From an uncultured Lachnospiraceae bacterium (lineage in GTDB: Bacteria; Bacillota; Clostridia; Lachnospirales; Lachnospiraceae), in NCBI GenBank assembly GCA_902779575.1, contig CACZBW010000001.1:124001-188000 (forward strand): a stretch of DNA of 64,000 nt, written 5' to 3'. Position 1 is the first letter of the stretch; every line of letters starts with the position of its first letter. The notes under the pieces were generated by a model. The model ran no database searches. It was not told the origin of the DNA and was given only the letters and a program-made list of their open reading frames with translations. A program made the position numbers and the translations under genes. This document shows, one piece after another, positions 1 through 7,514 of the stretch.

Positions 1-1
1 C

Positions 2-313
2 GCGACCTGTTATGCCAATCTGAAGGACGGTGTGAGCGAAGAAGAGATCAGAAACGCTTATGAGAAATATTATTCGGATGAATACTTCATCCGTCTTCTT
101 GAGAAAGGAAACTTCCCGGAGACCAGATGGGTGGAGGGTTCCAATTTTGTGGATATCGGCTTCACCGTCGATGAGCGCACCGGGAGAGTGATCACGGTCG
201 GCGCGCTGGATAATCTGGTCAAAGGTGCCGCGGGGCAGGCTGTACAGAATATGAATCTGATGTTCGGGCTCCCGGAGAATACAGGGCTGAAGCTTGTGCC
301 GCTTTTCCCGTAA
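2..313 (+). CDS. argC: N-acetyl-gamma-glutamyl-phosphate reductase, C-terminal part (cut by window start)
   Basis: The reading frame is open from the first bases of the window, so only about the last 103 residues are seen. They match the C-terminal end of ArgC, which reduces N-acetylglutamyl phosphate to the semialdehyde in arginine synthesis. The stretch VDIGFTVDERTGRVI followed by DNLVKGAAGQAVQNMN and a Gly-Leu-Pro-Glu near the end is typical of the family, with the KGAAGQA motif near the NADP/active-site region. argJ, argB and argD follow on the same strand, which supports the call. Any promoter or ARG box lies outside the window. Confidence 0.93.
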   Translation, partial: ATCYANLKDGVSEEEIRNAYEKYYSDEYFIRLLEKGNFPETRWVEGSNFVDIGFTVDERTGRVITVGALDNLVKGAAGQAVQNMNLMFGLPENTGLKLVPLFP

Positions 314-490
314 GAAAACCGGTTTATACAGATCTTCAGTGCGGCCGGCATTAATTGCCGGTCTGCGGCCGGTCATATGAGAAAGCCGCCGGAAGGCAGG
401 CCTGCAAAATCGTTAATGCAATTTTCACCGGCCTGCCTTCCGGCGCCGCAATCATTTTATTTCGTTAATGTATTCAGGAGAGATACAGCT

Positions 491-1711
491 ATGAACTTTA
501 CAGATGGCGGCGTGACAGCGCCGAAGGGTTTCAAGGCGATCGGAATCTGCGCGGGAATCAAGAAGGACCGCAAGGATATGGCACTTCTGTACAGCGAATT
601 TCCGTGCACGCTGGCGGGAACATTTACCACAAATCTGGTAAAGGCTTCCCCGGTTGTCTGGGACAGGAATATTGTGGAAAAATATGGGTCCGCCCAGGCG
701 GTTCTCTGCAACAGCGGAGTCGCAAACGCCTGTACCGGCGCCGAGGGCGACAGAGCATGCGAACTCACCGCGTCGGAAGCCGCGAAGGTTCTGCATCTGA
801 AGCCGGAGCAGGTGCTGCTTGCCTCCACCGGCGTGATCGGGGCACAGTTGCCGGTCAATATCATGATCAAGGGGACGGAGGTCATGGCTGAACTTCTGTC
901 CGATTCCCGCAGTGCGGCATCCGCCGCAGCGGAGGCGATCATGACAACAGATACAAAAAAGAAAGAAGTCTGCGTCAGCTTTGAGCTGGGCGGAAAGACC
1001 GTCAGCCTTGCGGGCATGTCCAAAGGCTCCGGCATGATTCACCCGAAGATGGGAACGATGCTGGCTTTTCTGACGACGGACGCGGCAATCAGCCATGAGA
1101 TGGCCCAGAAAGCGCTCCTTGCAAGTGTCGGCGATTCCTTTAATATGATCTCCGTAGACGGTGACATGTCGACCAACGATACCTGCCTGCTCCTTGCCAA
1201 CGGCTGCGCCGGGAATCCGCTGATCGATCAGGAAGGTCCGGATTACGATCAGTTTCTGGAAGCGCTTCAGTGTGTGACGAAAACGCTTGCAAGACGCATG
1301 GCGGCGGACGGAGAGGGCGCGCATGCCTTATTTGAGGTCAAGGTGCAGGGCGCTTCCACAAAAGAGCAGGCTGTCACAATCGCGAAATCCGTGATTGGTT
1401 CCAGCCTGGTCAAGACAGCGATCGCAGGCCATGACGCCAACTGGGGCAGGATCATCTGCGCGATGGGCTATTCCGGCGCTTCCTTTGATCCCATGGCGGT
1501 GAGTCTTTCTTTCATCAGCAGCGCGGGAGAGATAAAAATCGCTGAGAACGGGGTCTCCACAGGTTACAGCGAAGAGACAGCCACACAGATTCTGTCAGAA
1601 GATGAGATCACGGCGCTGATCGACCTGCATGAGGGCAGCGCGGAGGCGACGGCCTGGGGCTGTGACCTGACGCATGAGTATATCAACATCAACGCGGATT
1701 ACAGATCCTGA
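491..1711 (+). CDS. argJ: bifunctional glutamate N-acetyltransferase / amino-acid acetyltransferase
   Basis: ArgJ moves the acetyl group of N-acetylornithine to glutamate, closing the cyclic arginine pathway; bifunctional forms also use acetyl-CoA. The product is 406 residues, the usual length. The ATG at 491 follows a CAGGAGAG ribosome site; the frame is open further upstream, but no better start is seen there. The self-cleavage site is visible as GMIHPKMGTMLAFLTTDA, with Thr189 as the expected new N-terminal nucleophile of the beta chain. The residue before the cut is Gly188 where Ala is common. ASTGVIG near residue 111 is the oxyanion-type motif of the family. Confidence 0.95.
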   Translation: MNFTDGGVTAPKGFKAIGICAGIKKDRKDMALLYSEFPCTLAGTFTTNLVKASPVVWDRNIVEKYGSAQAVLCNSGVANACTGAEGDRACELTASEAAKVLHLKPEQVLLASTGVIGAQLPVNIMIKGTEVMAELLSDSRSAASAAAEAIMTTDTKKKEVCVSFELGGKTVSLAGMSKGSGMIHPKMGTMLAFLTTDAAISHEMAQKALLASVGDSFNMISVDGDMSTNDTCLLLANGCAGNPLIDQEGPDYDQFLEALQCVTKTLARRMAADGEGAHALFEVKVQGASTKEQAVTIAKSVIGSSLVKTAIAGHDANWGRIICAMGYSGASFDPMAVSLSFISSAGEIKIAENGVSTGYSEETATQILSEDEITALIDLHEGSAEATAWGCDLTHEYININADYRS

Positions 1712-1785
1712 AAATATAGTGCCAGGCGCACGGCAGCTGTTTCTGCCGGACTTTATTCGCGAATCGTACAGAGAGGATATAGAAG

Positions 1786-2709
1786 ATGGAACTGGAACTG
1801 CATCAGGAACTGAACCAGGAAGAAATGAATCTTTATCTGGACAAGGCCGCCGTGCTGATTGAAGCACTGCCTTTTATCCAGCGTTTTCAGGGGGCCACGA
1901 TTGTCGTCAAATACGGCGGGTCCGCCATGGTGGAGCACGACCTGAAAAAGAGCGTTATCAAGGACGTCGCGCTTCTGAAGCTGGTAGGCTTCCGCCCGAT
2001 TATCGTACACGGCGGGGGCAAGGAGATCACAGCCTGGCTGAACCGGTTCGGCAAAAAAACAGAGTTCGTGAACGGCTTTCGCGTGACGGACGCTGAGACC
2101 ATGCGTGTGGCGGAGATGGTCCTCAACCGGATCAACAAAGGGCTTGTTTCCATGATGGAGAAGACCGGGGTCAAGGCCGTCGGCATTTCCGGCAAGGACG
2201 GTACGGTTCTCAGAGTGGACCGGAAGATGCCGGGCGGGCAGGATATCGGCTTTGTGGGAGATGTGAAAGAAGTGGACACCCGTCTTCTGAATACCCTGCT
2301 GGACAATGATTTTGTGCCGGTTGTATGTCCTGTCGGCTCGGACGACGGATATTATTCCTATAATGTGAACGCGGACGACGCAGCCTGTGCGATCGCTACG
2401 GCGATGAAAGCCCAGAAGCTTGTCTTCCTGTCTGATATCAAGGGCGTATATTCTGATCCGGATGACCCCTCTACTCTGATCTCGGAAATGACCGTGAATG
2501 AGACAAAGGAATTCCTGAAGAGCGGACACGCAGGCGGCGGCATGCTGCCGAAACTGCAGAGCTGCGTCGACGCCATCGAGTCAGGCGTCAGCCGGGTGCA
2601 TATTCTGGACGGCCGGATCCCGCATTCCCAGCTTCTGGAATTCTTTACGAACAGAGGGATCGGTACGGCGATCATCAGTGACCAGGAGGAGAAATATTAT
2701 ACAAACTGA
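1786..2709 (+). CDS. argB: acetylglutamate kinase
   Basis: ArgB phosphorylates N-acetylglutamate with ATP, the step often controlled by arginine. The protein has 307 residues. The amino-acid-kinase fold is shown by VVKYGGSAM near residue 41, [10 protein letters not shown] for substrate binding, and the [12 protein letters not shown] nucleotide-binding region. It lies 74 nt after argJ with an AGAGAGGATATAGAAG leader before the ATG. The roughly 30 residues before the kinase core resemble the N-terminal helix that builds the arginine-sensitive hexamer in some ArgB proteins, so feedback inhibition is plausible but inferred. Confidence 0.95.
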   Translation: MELELHQELNQEEMNLYLDKAAVLIEALPFIQRFQGATIVVKYGGSAMVEHDLKKSVIKDVALLKLVGFRPIIVHGGGKEITAWLNRFGKKTEFVNGFRVTDAETMRVAEMVLNRINKGLVSMMEKTGVKAVGISGKDGTVLRVDRKMPGGQDIGFVGDVKEVDTRLLNTLLDNDFVPVVCPVGSDDGYYSYNVNADDAACAIATAMKAQKLVFLSDIKGVYSDPDDPSTLISEMTVNETKEFLKSGHAGGGMLPKLQSCVDAIESGVSRVHILDGRIPHSQLLEFFTNRGIGTAIISDQEEKYYTN

Positions 2710-2803
2710 GGCTTAACCGGCTGCGGAAGAGCAGGCGGAACTGTGCCGGCATCAGGCCGGAAACAGACAGGCTTTTTAAATTTCAGAAAGGCAGGTGCAG
2801 AAT

Positions 2804-3994
2804 ATGTCGGTATCACAGAATATCATGGACCGCACGGAACAGGTGGTTCTTCATACATATAACCGTTTTCCGGTCGTGTTCGAAAAAGGGGAAGGCGTCT
2901 GCCTGACCGACGCTGACGGGAAAGAGTATCTGGATTTTGGCGCCGGAATCGCGGTTTTTGCTCTTGGCTACGGGAACAAATCCTACAACGATGCCCTTAA
3001 AAACCAGATCGACAAGCTGATCCATACATCCAATCTTTATTATCATAAACCCCTCTGCGAGGCGGCGGAGAAGATCATCGCCCATACCGGCCTGAGCAGG
3101 GTATTCTTTACCAACTCCGGCGCGGAGGCGATCGAGGGAGCCATCAAGTGCGCGCGCAAATACGCCTACCTGAAGGACGGCGCCTCGGATCATGAGATCA
3201 TCGCCATGAATCACTCCTTCCACGGAAGAACCGTCGGCGCTCTGTCCGTTACCGGAAACACGCATTACCAGGATCCTTTCAAGCCGCTGATGGGCGGCGT
3301 GAAATTCGCCGATTTCAACGATCTGGACAGTGTTCTGGCCCAGATTACGGACAAGACCTGCGCCATTATCCTCGAGACGGTTCAGGGAGAAGGCGGGATT
3401 TTCCCGGCGGATCCGGAATTCCTGCAGGGCGTCCGCAAAATCTGCACGGAGAAGGATATCCTGCTGATCCTGGATGAGATCCAGTGCGGCATGGGACGTA
3501 CGGGCAGCTGGTTTGCCTGCCAGCATTACGGGGTGGAACCGGATATCATGACCTGCGCGAAGGCGCTCGGATGCGGCATCCCGGTGGGAGCATTTGTCCT
3601 GAACGAGAAGGCAGCTGCCCATTCTCTGGTTCCGGGAGACCACGGGACAACCTACGGCGGAAATCCCCTGGCCTGCGCGGCAGTCTCAGCAGTTTTTGAC
3701 CTTTTCGACGAGATGGACCTGGTAGGACATGTACAGGCACTGACGCCTTATTTTGAGAAGAAGCTGGACGAGCTGGTCGGGAAATATGATTTTCTGGTAA
3801 AACGCCGCGGTATGGGCTTTATGCAGGGACTGGTGGTGGAAGGACGCCCGGTCGGAGCGATCGTAAAGAAAGCGCTGGAGAACGGCCTTGTCATTCTTTC
3901 GGCCGGCTCTGACGTGATCCGCCTGGTACCGCCGCTTGTGATTACGGAAAAGGATATCGACGAGATGATCCGGAGACTGGAAGCTTCCTTCTGA
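2804..3994 (+). CDS. argD: acetylornithine aminotransferase
   Basis: A class-III PLP aminotransferase of 396 residues that converts N-acetylglutamate semialdehyde to N-acetylornithine. Visible motifs are FTNSGAEAIEGAIK, HSFHGRT, ILDEIQCGMGRTG and the PLP lysine in MTCAKALGCGIP (Lys253). A GTG at 2795 is in frame, but the ATG at 2804 lies at proper distance from AGAAAGGCAGG, so I start there. It ends the arg run and is followed by a stem with a T-run. Ornithine or succinyl-diaminopimelate activity cannot be excluded from sequence, but the operon makes arginine synthesis the natural role. Confidence 0.94.
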   Translation: MSVSQNIMDRTEQVVLHTYNRFPVVFEKGEGVCLTDADGKEYLDFGAGIAVFALGYGNKSYNDALKNQIDKLIHTSNLYYHKPLCEAAEKIIAHTGLSRVFFTNSGAEAIEGAIKCARKYAYLKDGASDHEIIAMNHSFHGRTVGALSVTGNTHYQDPFKPLMGGVKFADFNDLDSVLAQITDKTCAIILETVQGEGGIFPADPEFLQGVRKICTEKDILLILDEIQCGMGRTGSWFACQHYGVEPDIMTCAKALGCGIPVGAFVLNEKAAAHSLVPGDHGTTYGGNPLACAAVSAVFDLFDEMDLVGHVQALTPYFEKKLDELVGKYDFLVKRRGMGFMQGLVVEGRPVGAIVKKALENGLVILSAGSDVIRLVPPLVITEKDIDEMIRRLEASF

Positions 3995-4132
3995 TCTTCC
4001 GTTTAAAAACAGCTGTTTCACCCGGAGAATATGGTCTGCAAAACAAAAGGATGGATTGCAAAAATCGTAAAAACATTCTGACGGCTTCCGCGTGAAGAAC
4101 TTCTAAGCTTATAAAGATATTATGGAAATGAG

Positions 4133-4215
4133 AACGCCCGGTACTGAGCAATCCCGTCTGAAGATCAGAGCATTCTGAACCTGATGGGGATCAAATCAGA
4201 TACCGGGCGTTTTTT
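4133..4215 (+). terminator. long-loop rho-independent terminator after argD
   Basis: A perfect 11-bp inverted repeat (4133-4143 with 4201-4211) is followed by six T at 4210-4215. The loop of 57 nt is unusually long and holds weaker pairings. It stands between the convergent argD and aroA; the aroA stop codon (4214-4216) overlaps the T-run. Only the plus strand carries the T-tract. Confidence 0.65.
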
Positions 4216-5587
4216 AACAGCCTGTTCTGAGCCGGTCAAGATCTTTGAAGAAATCCGGATAGGAGATGCCGACGCATTCCGCTCCGCGGATTGTTGTGAC
4301 TCCCTCCGCGGCAAGCGCGGCGACAGCCAGCGACATGGCGGCCCTGTGGTCAGCATGGGCGTCGACTTCCGCTCCGTGCAGGCTTCTTCCGCCCCGGATG
4401 ATCATCCCGTCTTCCGTGGGAGTGATGTCGGCTCCCATTTTGTTAAGTTCCTCCGTCATGACCGCGATGCGGTCCGATTCCTTCACGCGCAGCTCCCTGG
4501 CGTCCCGGATGACGGTCTCGCCTTCCGCAAAGCAGGCCAGAACCGCGCAGACCGGCAGTTCATCGATCAGGGTCGGAATCAGGCTTCCGCCTATAACGGT
4601 GCCGTGCAGGGAAGAGCTCCTGACCAGGATGGATGCGGTTTCTTCAAAGCCCTGCAGCTTCTCATCAGAAAGACTGATATCCGCCCCCATCGCGCGCATG
4701 ACCTTAAGAATTCCGTTCCGTGTGGGATTGACGCCCACGTTGGAAATCAGAACTTCCGCTCCCGGAACGATCGCTGCGGCGGCCATAAAATAGGCGGCCG
4801 AAGAAATGTCCCCGGGTACGCAGATTTTCCGGCCTGTCAGCCGGGGCTCCGGCCGGACCGTGATTTTCCAGCCCCCTGCAGTCTCAGAAGAAAGGCCGTA
4901 GAAGATCCTGTCCTTCTTCTTTTCTTCTCCCCTTAGCGGATCCGGCAGCGGCTCTGACAGGACGCTTCCGCCAAAAGCTTTCAGCATGAGTTCCGTATGG
5001 TTGCGGGAGAGCGCCGGCTCCAGGACGGAAGTCTCTGAGTCCGCATAAAGACCGGCCAGAAGGATGCCGGATTTGACCTGGGCGCTGGCGACCGGGGATC
5101 TCCAGCAGATCCCGTGCAGGCTGCCGCCTTTAATCCGGAGAGGGACACAGCCGTTCTCTTTTTCCGAACGGACCGAAGCACCCATTGCAAGGAGGGGATC
5201 TATGATCCGTTTCATGGGACGCCTGCGGATGGAGCTGTCCCCGTCCAGCATACTTTCAAAAGACTGTCCGGCGAGAATACCGGAAATAATGCGGGTTGTG
5301 GTACCACTGTTTCCTGTATAGAGAAGCTCTGACGGCGCCCTGAGCCCATGAAGCGAGCGCCCGTGGACCGTGACGCTTCTTTCGGTTTCATTCGCTTCAA
5401 CACAGATTCCCATTTTTTCAAAGCAGGAGATCGTGGAGAGACAGTCCGCGCTCATCAGAAAACCGGAAATTTCGGTAATTCCCTCACTGAGCGCGCCGAG
5501 CATAACCGCCCGGTGGGAAACCGACTTGTCTCCCGGCACTTCGATCCTGCCGCGCAGCTTCCGGCAGGGACTGATCCTGATATCCAT
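4214..5587 (-). CDS. aroA: 3-phosphoshikimate 1-carboxyvinyltransferase (EPSP synthase)
   Basis: Joins shikimate-3-phosphate and phosphoenolpyruvate in the shikimate pathway. The 457-residue product is slightly longer than many AroA. It opens with VPGDKSVSHRAVMLGAL, the conserved substrate-binding lysine region, and carries LYTGNSGTTTRI (usually GNAGTT; here Ser replaces Ala at the position often linked to glyphosate response) and a late RVKESDRI. The ATG follows AGGAGGATATGGT and lies 24 nt after tyrA, so the two genes form a tyrA-aroA operon on the minus strand. A residue-by-residue comparison would be needed before calling it glyphosate-tolerant. Confidence 0.95.
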   Translation of the reverse strand: MDIRISPCRKLRGRIEVPGDKSVSHRAVMLGALSEGITEISGFLMSADCLSTISCFEKMGICVEANETERSVTVHGRSLHGLRAPSELLYTGNSGTTTRIISGILAGQSFESMLDGDSSIRRRPMKRIIDPLLAMGASVRSEKENGCVPLRIKGGSLHGICWRSPVASAQVKSGILLAGLYADSETSVLEPALSRNHTELMLKAFGGSVLSEPLPDPLRGEEKKKDRIFYGLSSETAGGWKITVRPEPRLTGRKICVPGDISSAAYFMAAAAIVPGAEVLISNVGVNPTRNGILKVMRAMGADISLSDEKLQGFEETASILVRSSSLHGTVIGGSLIPTLIDELPVCAVLACFAEGETVIRDARELRVKESDRIAVMTEELNKMGADITPTEDGMIIRGGRSLHGAEVDAHADHRAAMSLAVAALAAEGVTTIRGAECVGISYPDFFKDLDRLRTGC

Positions 5588-5611
5588 ACCATATCCTCCT
5601 TCCTGCCTGTG

Positions 5612-6721
5612 TCATTCGTTCGCGGTCACGCGATAGCGGTGGTGGCGCAGAATCCGGATGGAAGAATCCATCGCTTCTTTTTTGTAGAATTCAATTGCCA
5701 GGGCGCCCTGATCGTGTTCCCGGTTGTGGACGATGCGGATATTCTTGATGGAAATGCCGTGCACGGCCAGAATCGTGGCGATTGTGGCGATGGCGCCGTT
5801 TTCGTCGATTACATCGCAGTAAATCATATACATATTCTTTACGGGACCGATTGAGGCGAAGCTGAAGGAATCCCGGTATTCGCGCGAGGCGGCAAACATA
5901 CGGTTGATATAGCCCCCGTCCCCGCTGCACATATGGTCCCTGGCCTGAATCAGCTGGCTGATGAAGACGTCCATGACATCGGAAATGTTTTCATGGTTGT
6001 CCACGCAGATCTGCTCCCACATCTCGGGAGAAGAAGAGGCGATGCGGGTAATATCCCGGAAACCGCCGGCGGCAATCATCTTCATATGTTCATTTTCATT
6101 GTCCAGATCGTGAACCGTATTGACCAGGGAGGACGCGATCAGATGCGGCAGGTGGCTGATGGCCGCGGTGATCCGGTCGTGCTCCTTCCAGTCCAGGATC
6201 ATGGGGATGGCTTTCAGCGAAACCGCAAAGTTAAAAAGGCGCTGTGTCCATTCCTGCGGGACCAGGTCCGTGGGCGTAAGAATATAATATGCATTTTCGA
6301 ACAGGTGGTTCTGGGCATTGGCAAGGCCGGACTGCTCGGAACCGGTCATGGGATGGCCTCCCACAAACTGGGATTTCAGTCCGAGGCGCTCCACCTCCCT
6401 GTGAATGGTGCCTTTTACAGAACCGACATCCGTCAGCAGGCAGTCCGGGGAGAGCACTTTCTGCAGATCCCTCAGGGCGGCGATGTTGTTCTCAACAGGC
6501 GCACAAAGAAAGATGCAGCTGCATTCGGAAAAAAGAGGATCATCCGGCCCGGAACAGATCTCATCGATCAGGCCGCTCTCCTTTGCGGTTTTCAGTGTCT
6601 CTTTTGTTCTTGTATAGGCCATGATCCGGCAGTTTTTATCCAGCCTGCGCAGATTGCCTGCAAGCGAACCGCCGATCAGGCCCAGTCCGATAAAACCATA
6701 TGTATTCTTATGCATAATCAT
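5612..6721 (-). CDS. tyrA: prephenate dehydrogenase with C-terminal ACT domain
   Basis: Oxidises and decarboxylates prephenate to 4-hydroxyphenylpyruvate for tyrosine synthesis. The N-terminal Rossmann motif is GFIGLGLIGGSLAG, and VGGHPMTGSEQSG holds the expected catalytic histidine region. From about residue 296 the sequence MIYCDVIDENGAIATIATIL fits an ACT domain, which often senses tyrosine. The first ATG (6721) is six bases from AGGATGG, better placed than the in-frame ATG at 6715. aroA follows directly. The 369-residue length fits the ACT-containing Firmicutes form. Confidence 0.93.
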   Translation of the reverse strand: MIMHKNTYGFIGLGLIGGSLAGNLRRLDKNCRIMAYTRTKETLKTAKESGLIDEICSGPDDPLFSECSCIFLCAPVENNIAALRDLQKVLSPDCLLTDVGSVKGTIHREVERLGLKSQFVGGHPMTGSEQSGLANAQNHLFENAYYILTPTDLVPQEWTQRLFNFAVSLKAIPMILDWKEHDRITAAISHLPHLIASSLVNTVHDLDNENEHMKMIAAGGFRDITRIASSSPEMWEQICVDNHENISDVMDVFISQLIQARDHMCSGDGGYINRMFAASREYRDSFSFASIGPVKNMYMIYCDVIDENGAIATIATILAVHGISIKNIRIVHNREHDQGALAIEFYKKEAMDSSIRILRHHRYRVTANE

Positions 6722-6780
6722 AAACCATCCTGACTGTATTCTTTATCTGTTTCATGTGTTAAAGCGGAAACTATGATAGC

Positions 6781-6809
6781 AGTATGCCACAGCTGGAATG
6801 AAATTTCAA
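6781..6809 (-). promoter_or_regulatory. candidate sigma-A promoter for tyrA-aroA
   Basis: On the minus strand TTGAAA (plus 6804-6809) is followed after 17 bp by CATACT (plus 6781-6786), with TGG just before it as an extended -10. It lies about 60 nt upstream of the tyrA start. No other good hexamer pair is seen nearby. Confidence 0.45.
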
Positions 6810-6880
6810 GAAGCAGCATAACTCTCGCGCTTCATCCAGAATTGTAGCATACAGGATGCACATCGACGCAGTAAGACGCG

Positions 6881-7057
6881 TTACGGAGGCAGACCATTCA
6901 TCTGAGCGGCATAAAGGGCGTTATGACAAGCAGAATAAGGTATTTACGAAGGCAGAGCGCCCATCTGAGCGGTATAAAGGGCATTTTGACAGGCAGAAAA
7001 AGATGTTTACGGAGGCAGAGCGCCCATCTGAGCGGCATTAAGGGCGTTTTGACCGGA
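6881..7057 (+). repeat. tandem repeat, three units of 63 bp
   Basis: Units start at 6881, 6944 and 7007, an exact 63-bp period; the third is cut short at about 7057 by the hairpin. Each starts TTACGRAGGCAGA, continues with ATCTGAGCGG and ends in a GACARGCAGAA-like segment. Units 2 and 3 share a CGCCCATCTGAGCGG core. Read on the minus strand the core is CAGATGGGCGCTCTGCC, which matches the array at 7186-7300. Confidence 0.85.
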
Positions 7058-7162
7058 GGTGAGATCCACTCCTTACGCAGACTTAGACCGCGCGGAAAAG
7101 CGAGACCTGCCTATGTGGAGCTTTTCCGCGGGGTCTTAGTCGGAGTTTGGAGTTAGCTCACC
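7058..7162 (+). repeat. 105-nt near-palindromic hairpin
   Basis: The outer stem pairs GGTGAG (7058-7063) with CTCACC (7157-7162). An ACTCC/GGAGT block follows, then ACTTAGACC (7081-7089) with GGTCTTAGT (7132-7140), and a perfect 11-bp stem CGCGGAAAAGC (7091-7101) with GCTTTTCCGCG (7120-7130) around an 18-nt loop. No T-tract follows, so it is not an ordinary terminator. It sits between the two repeat arrays. Confidence 0.85.
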
Positions 7163-7185
7163 GCAGGGAAGCCCGCCAGCCAGAT

Positions 7186-7300
7186 GGGTGGTCTGCCGCA
7201 GGAAAGTGTTTTGCACGGGTGGTCTGCCGCAGGAAAGCATTTGGAGGGGTGGCCTGCCGCAGAAAATGTCTCGTACGGTGACCTGCCGCAGAGAAGCTTC
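7186..7300 (+). repeat. tandem repeat, four units of 29-31 bp
   Basis: Units start near 7186, 7217, 7247 and 7276. The shared core is GGGTGGTCTGCCGCAGGAAAG, with the last two units more diverged. The first unit, with its preceding CAGAT, matches the reverse complement of the 63-bp unit core at 15 of 17 positions, so the two arrays face each other across the hairpin. Confidence 0.8.
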
Positions 7301-7435
7301 CTCCAAGAATCCTGCAAGACCTGCCAATGTGAAGCATTTCCTATAAACAGCAGTATCGTACAGGCCTGATTATCAAAATGCAGACATCTACATCTGTAAA
7401 GATCATGATTGCTCTGGTTGAATTGTATAAAAGTC

Positions 7436-7464
7436 TTGAAATTATACCTGCATTTTAGTACAAT
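7436..7464 (+). promoter_or_regulatory. sigma-A promoter of the EF-G-like gene
   Basis: TTGAAA (7436-7441), a 17-bp spacer and TACAAT (7459-7464). The expected start is near 7471, leaving a leader of about 44 nt before the ATG at 7515. Confidence 0.75.
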
Positions 7465-7514
7465 GCTTTTAATGCGGGCTGAAGCCTGAAATTCGTTATT
7501 GGAGGAAGAAACTC

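Larger units (their letters stand above)
6722..7514. other. 793-bp gene-free region with composite repeats
   Basis: This lies between the divergent tyrA and EF-G-like genes. In order it holds the tyrA promoter, three tandem 63-bp units, a 105-nt hairpin, four about 30-bp units whose core is the reverse complement of the 63-bp unit core, and a strong promoter for the EF-G-like gene. I see no convincing protein gene here. A 61-codon frame at 6856-7041 runs through the first array, but differences between units mostly change amino acids and a stop falls inside unit 3. Confidence 0.8.

Noticed and set aside
4214-5587. Glyphosate-tolerant EPSP synthase
   Set aside because: A Ser stands in the GNSGTT motif where Ala is common, but tolerance cannot be stated without a full comparison of active-site residues.
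6856-7041. 61-codon frame running through the 63-bp repeats
   Set aside because: Differences between units mostly change the amino acid, a stop falls in unit 3, and there is no convincing ribosome site. The period being a multiple of three is probably chance.
6881-7300. CRISPR array
   Set aside because: Only three and four units, the parts between cores are themselves similar rather than unique spacers, and no cas gene is present.
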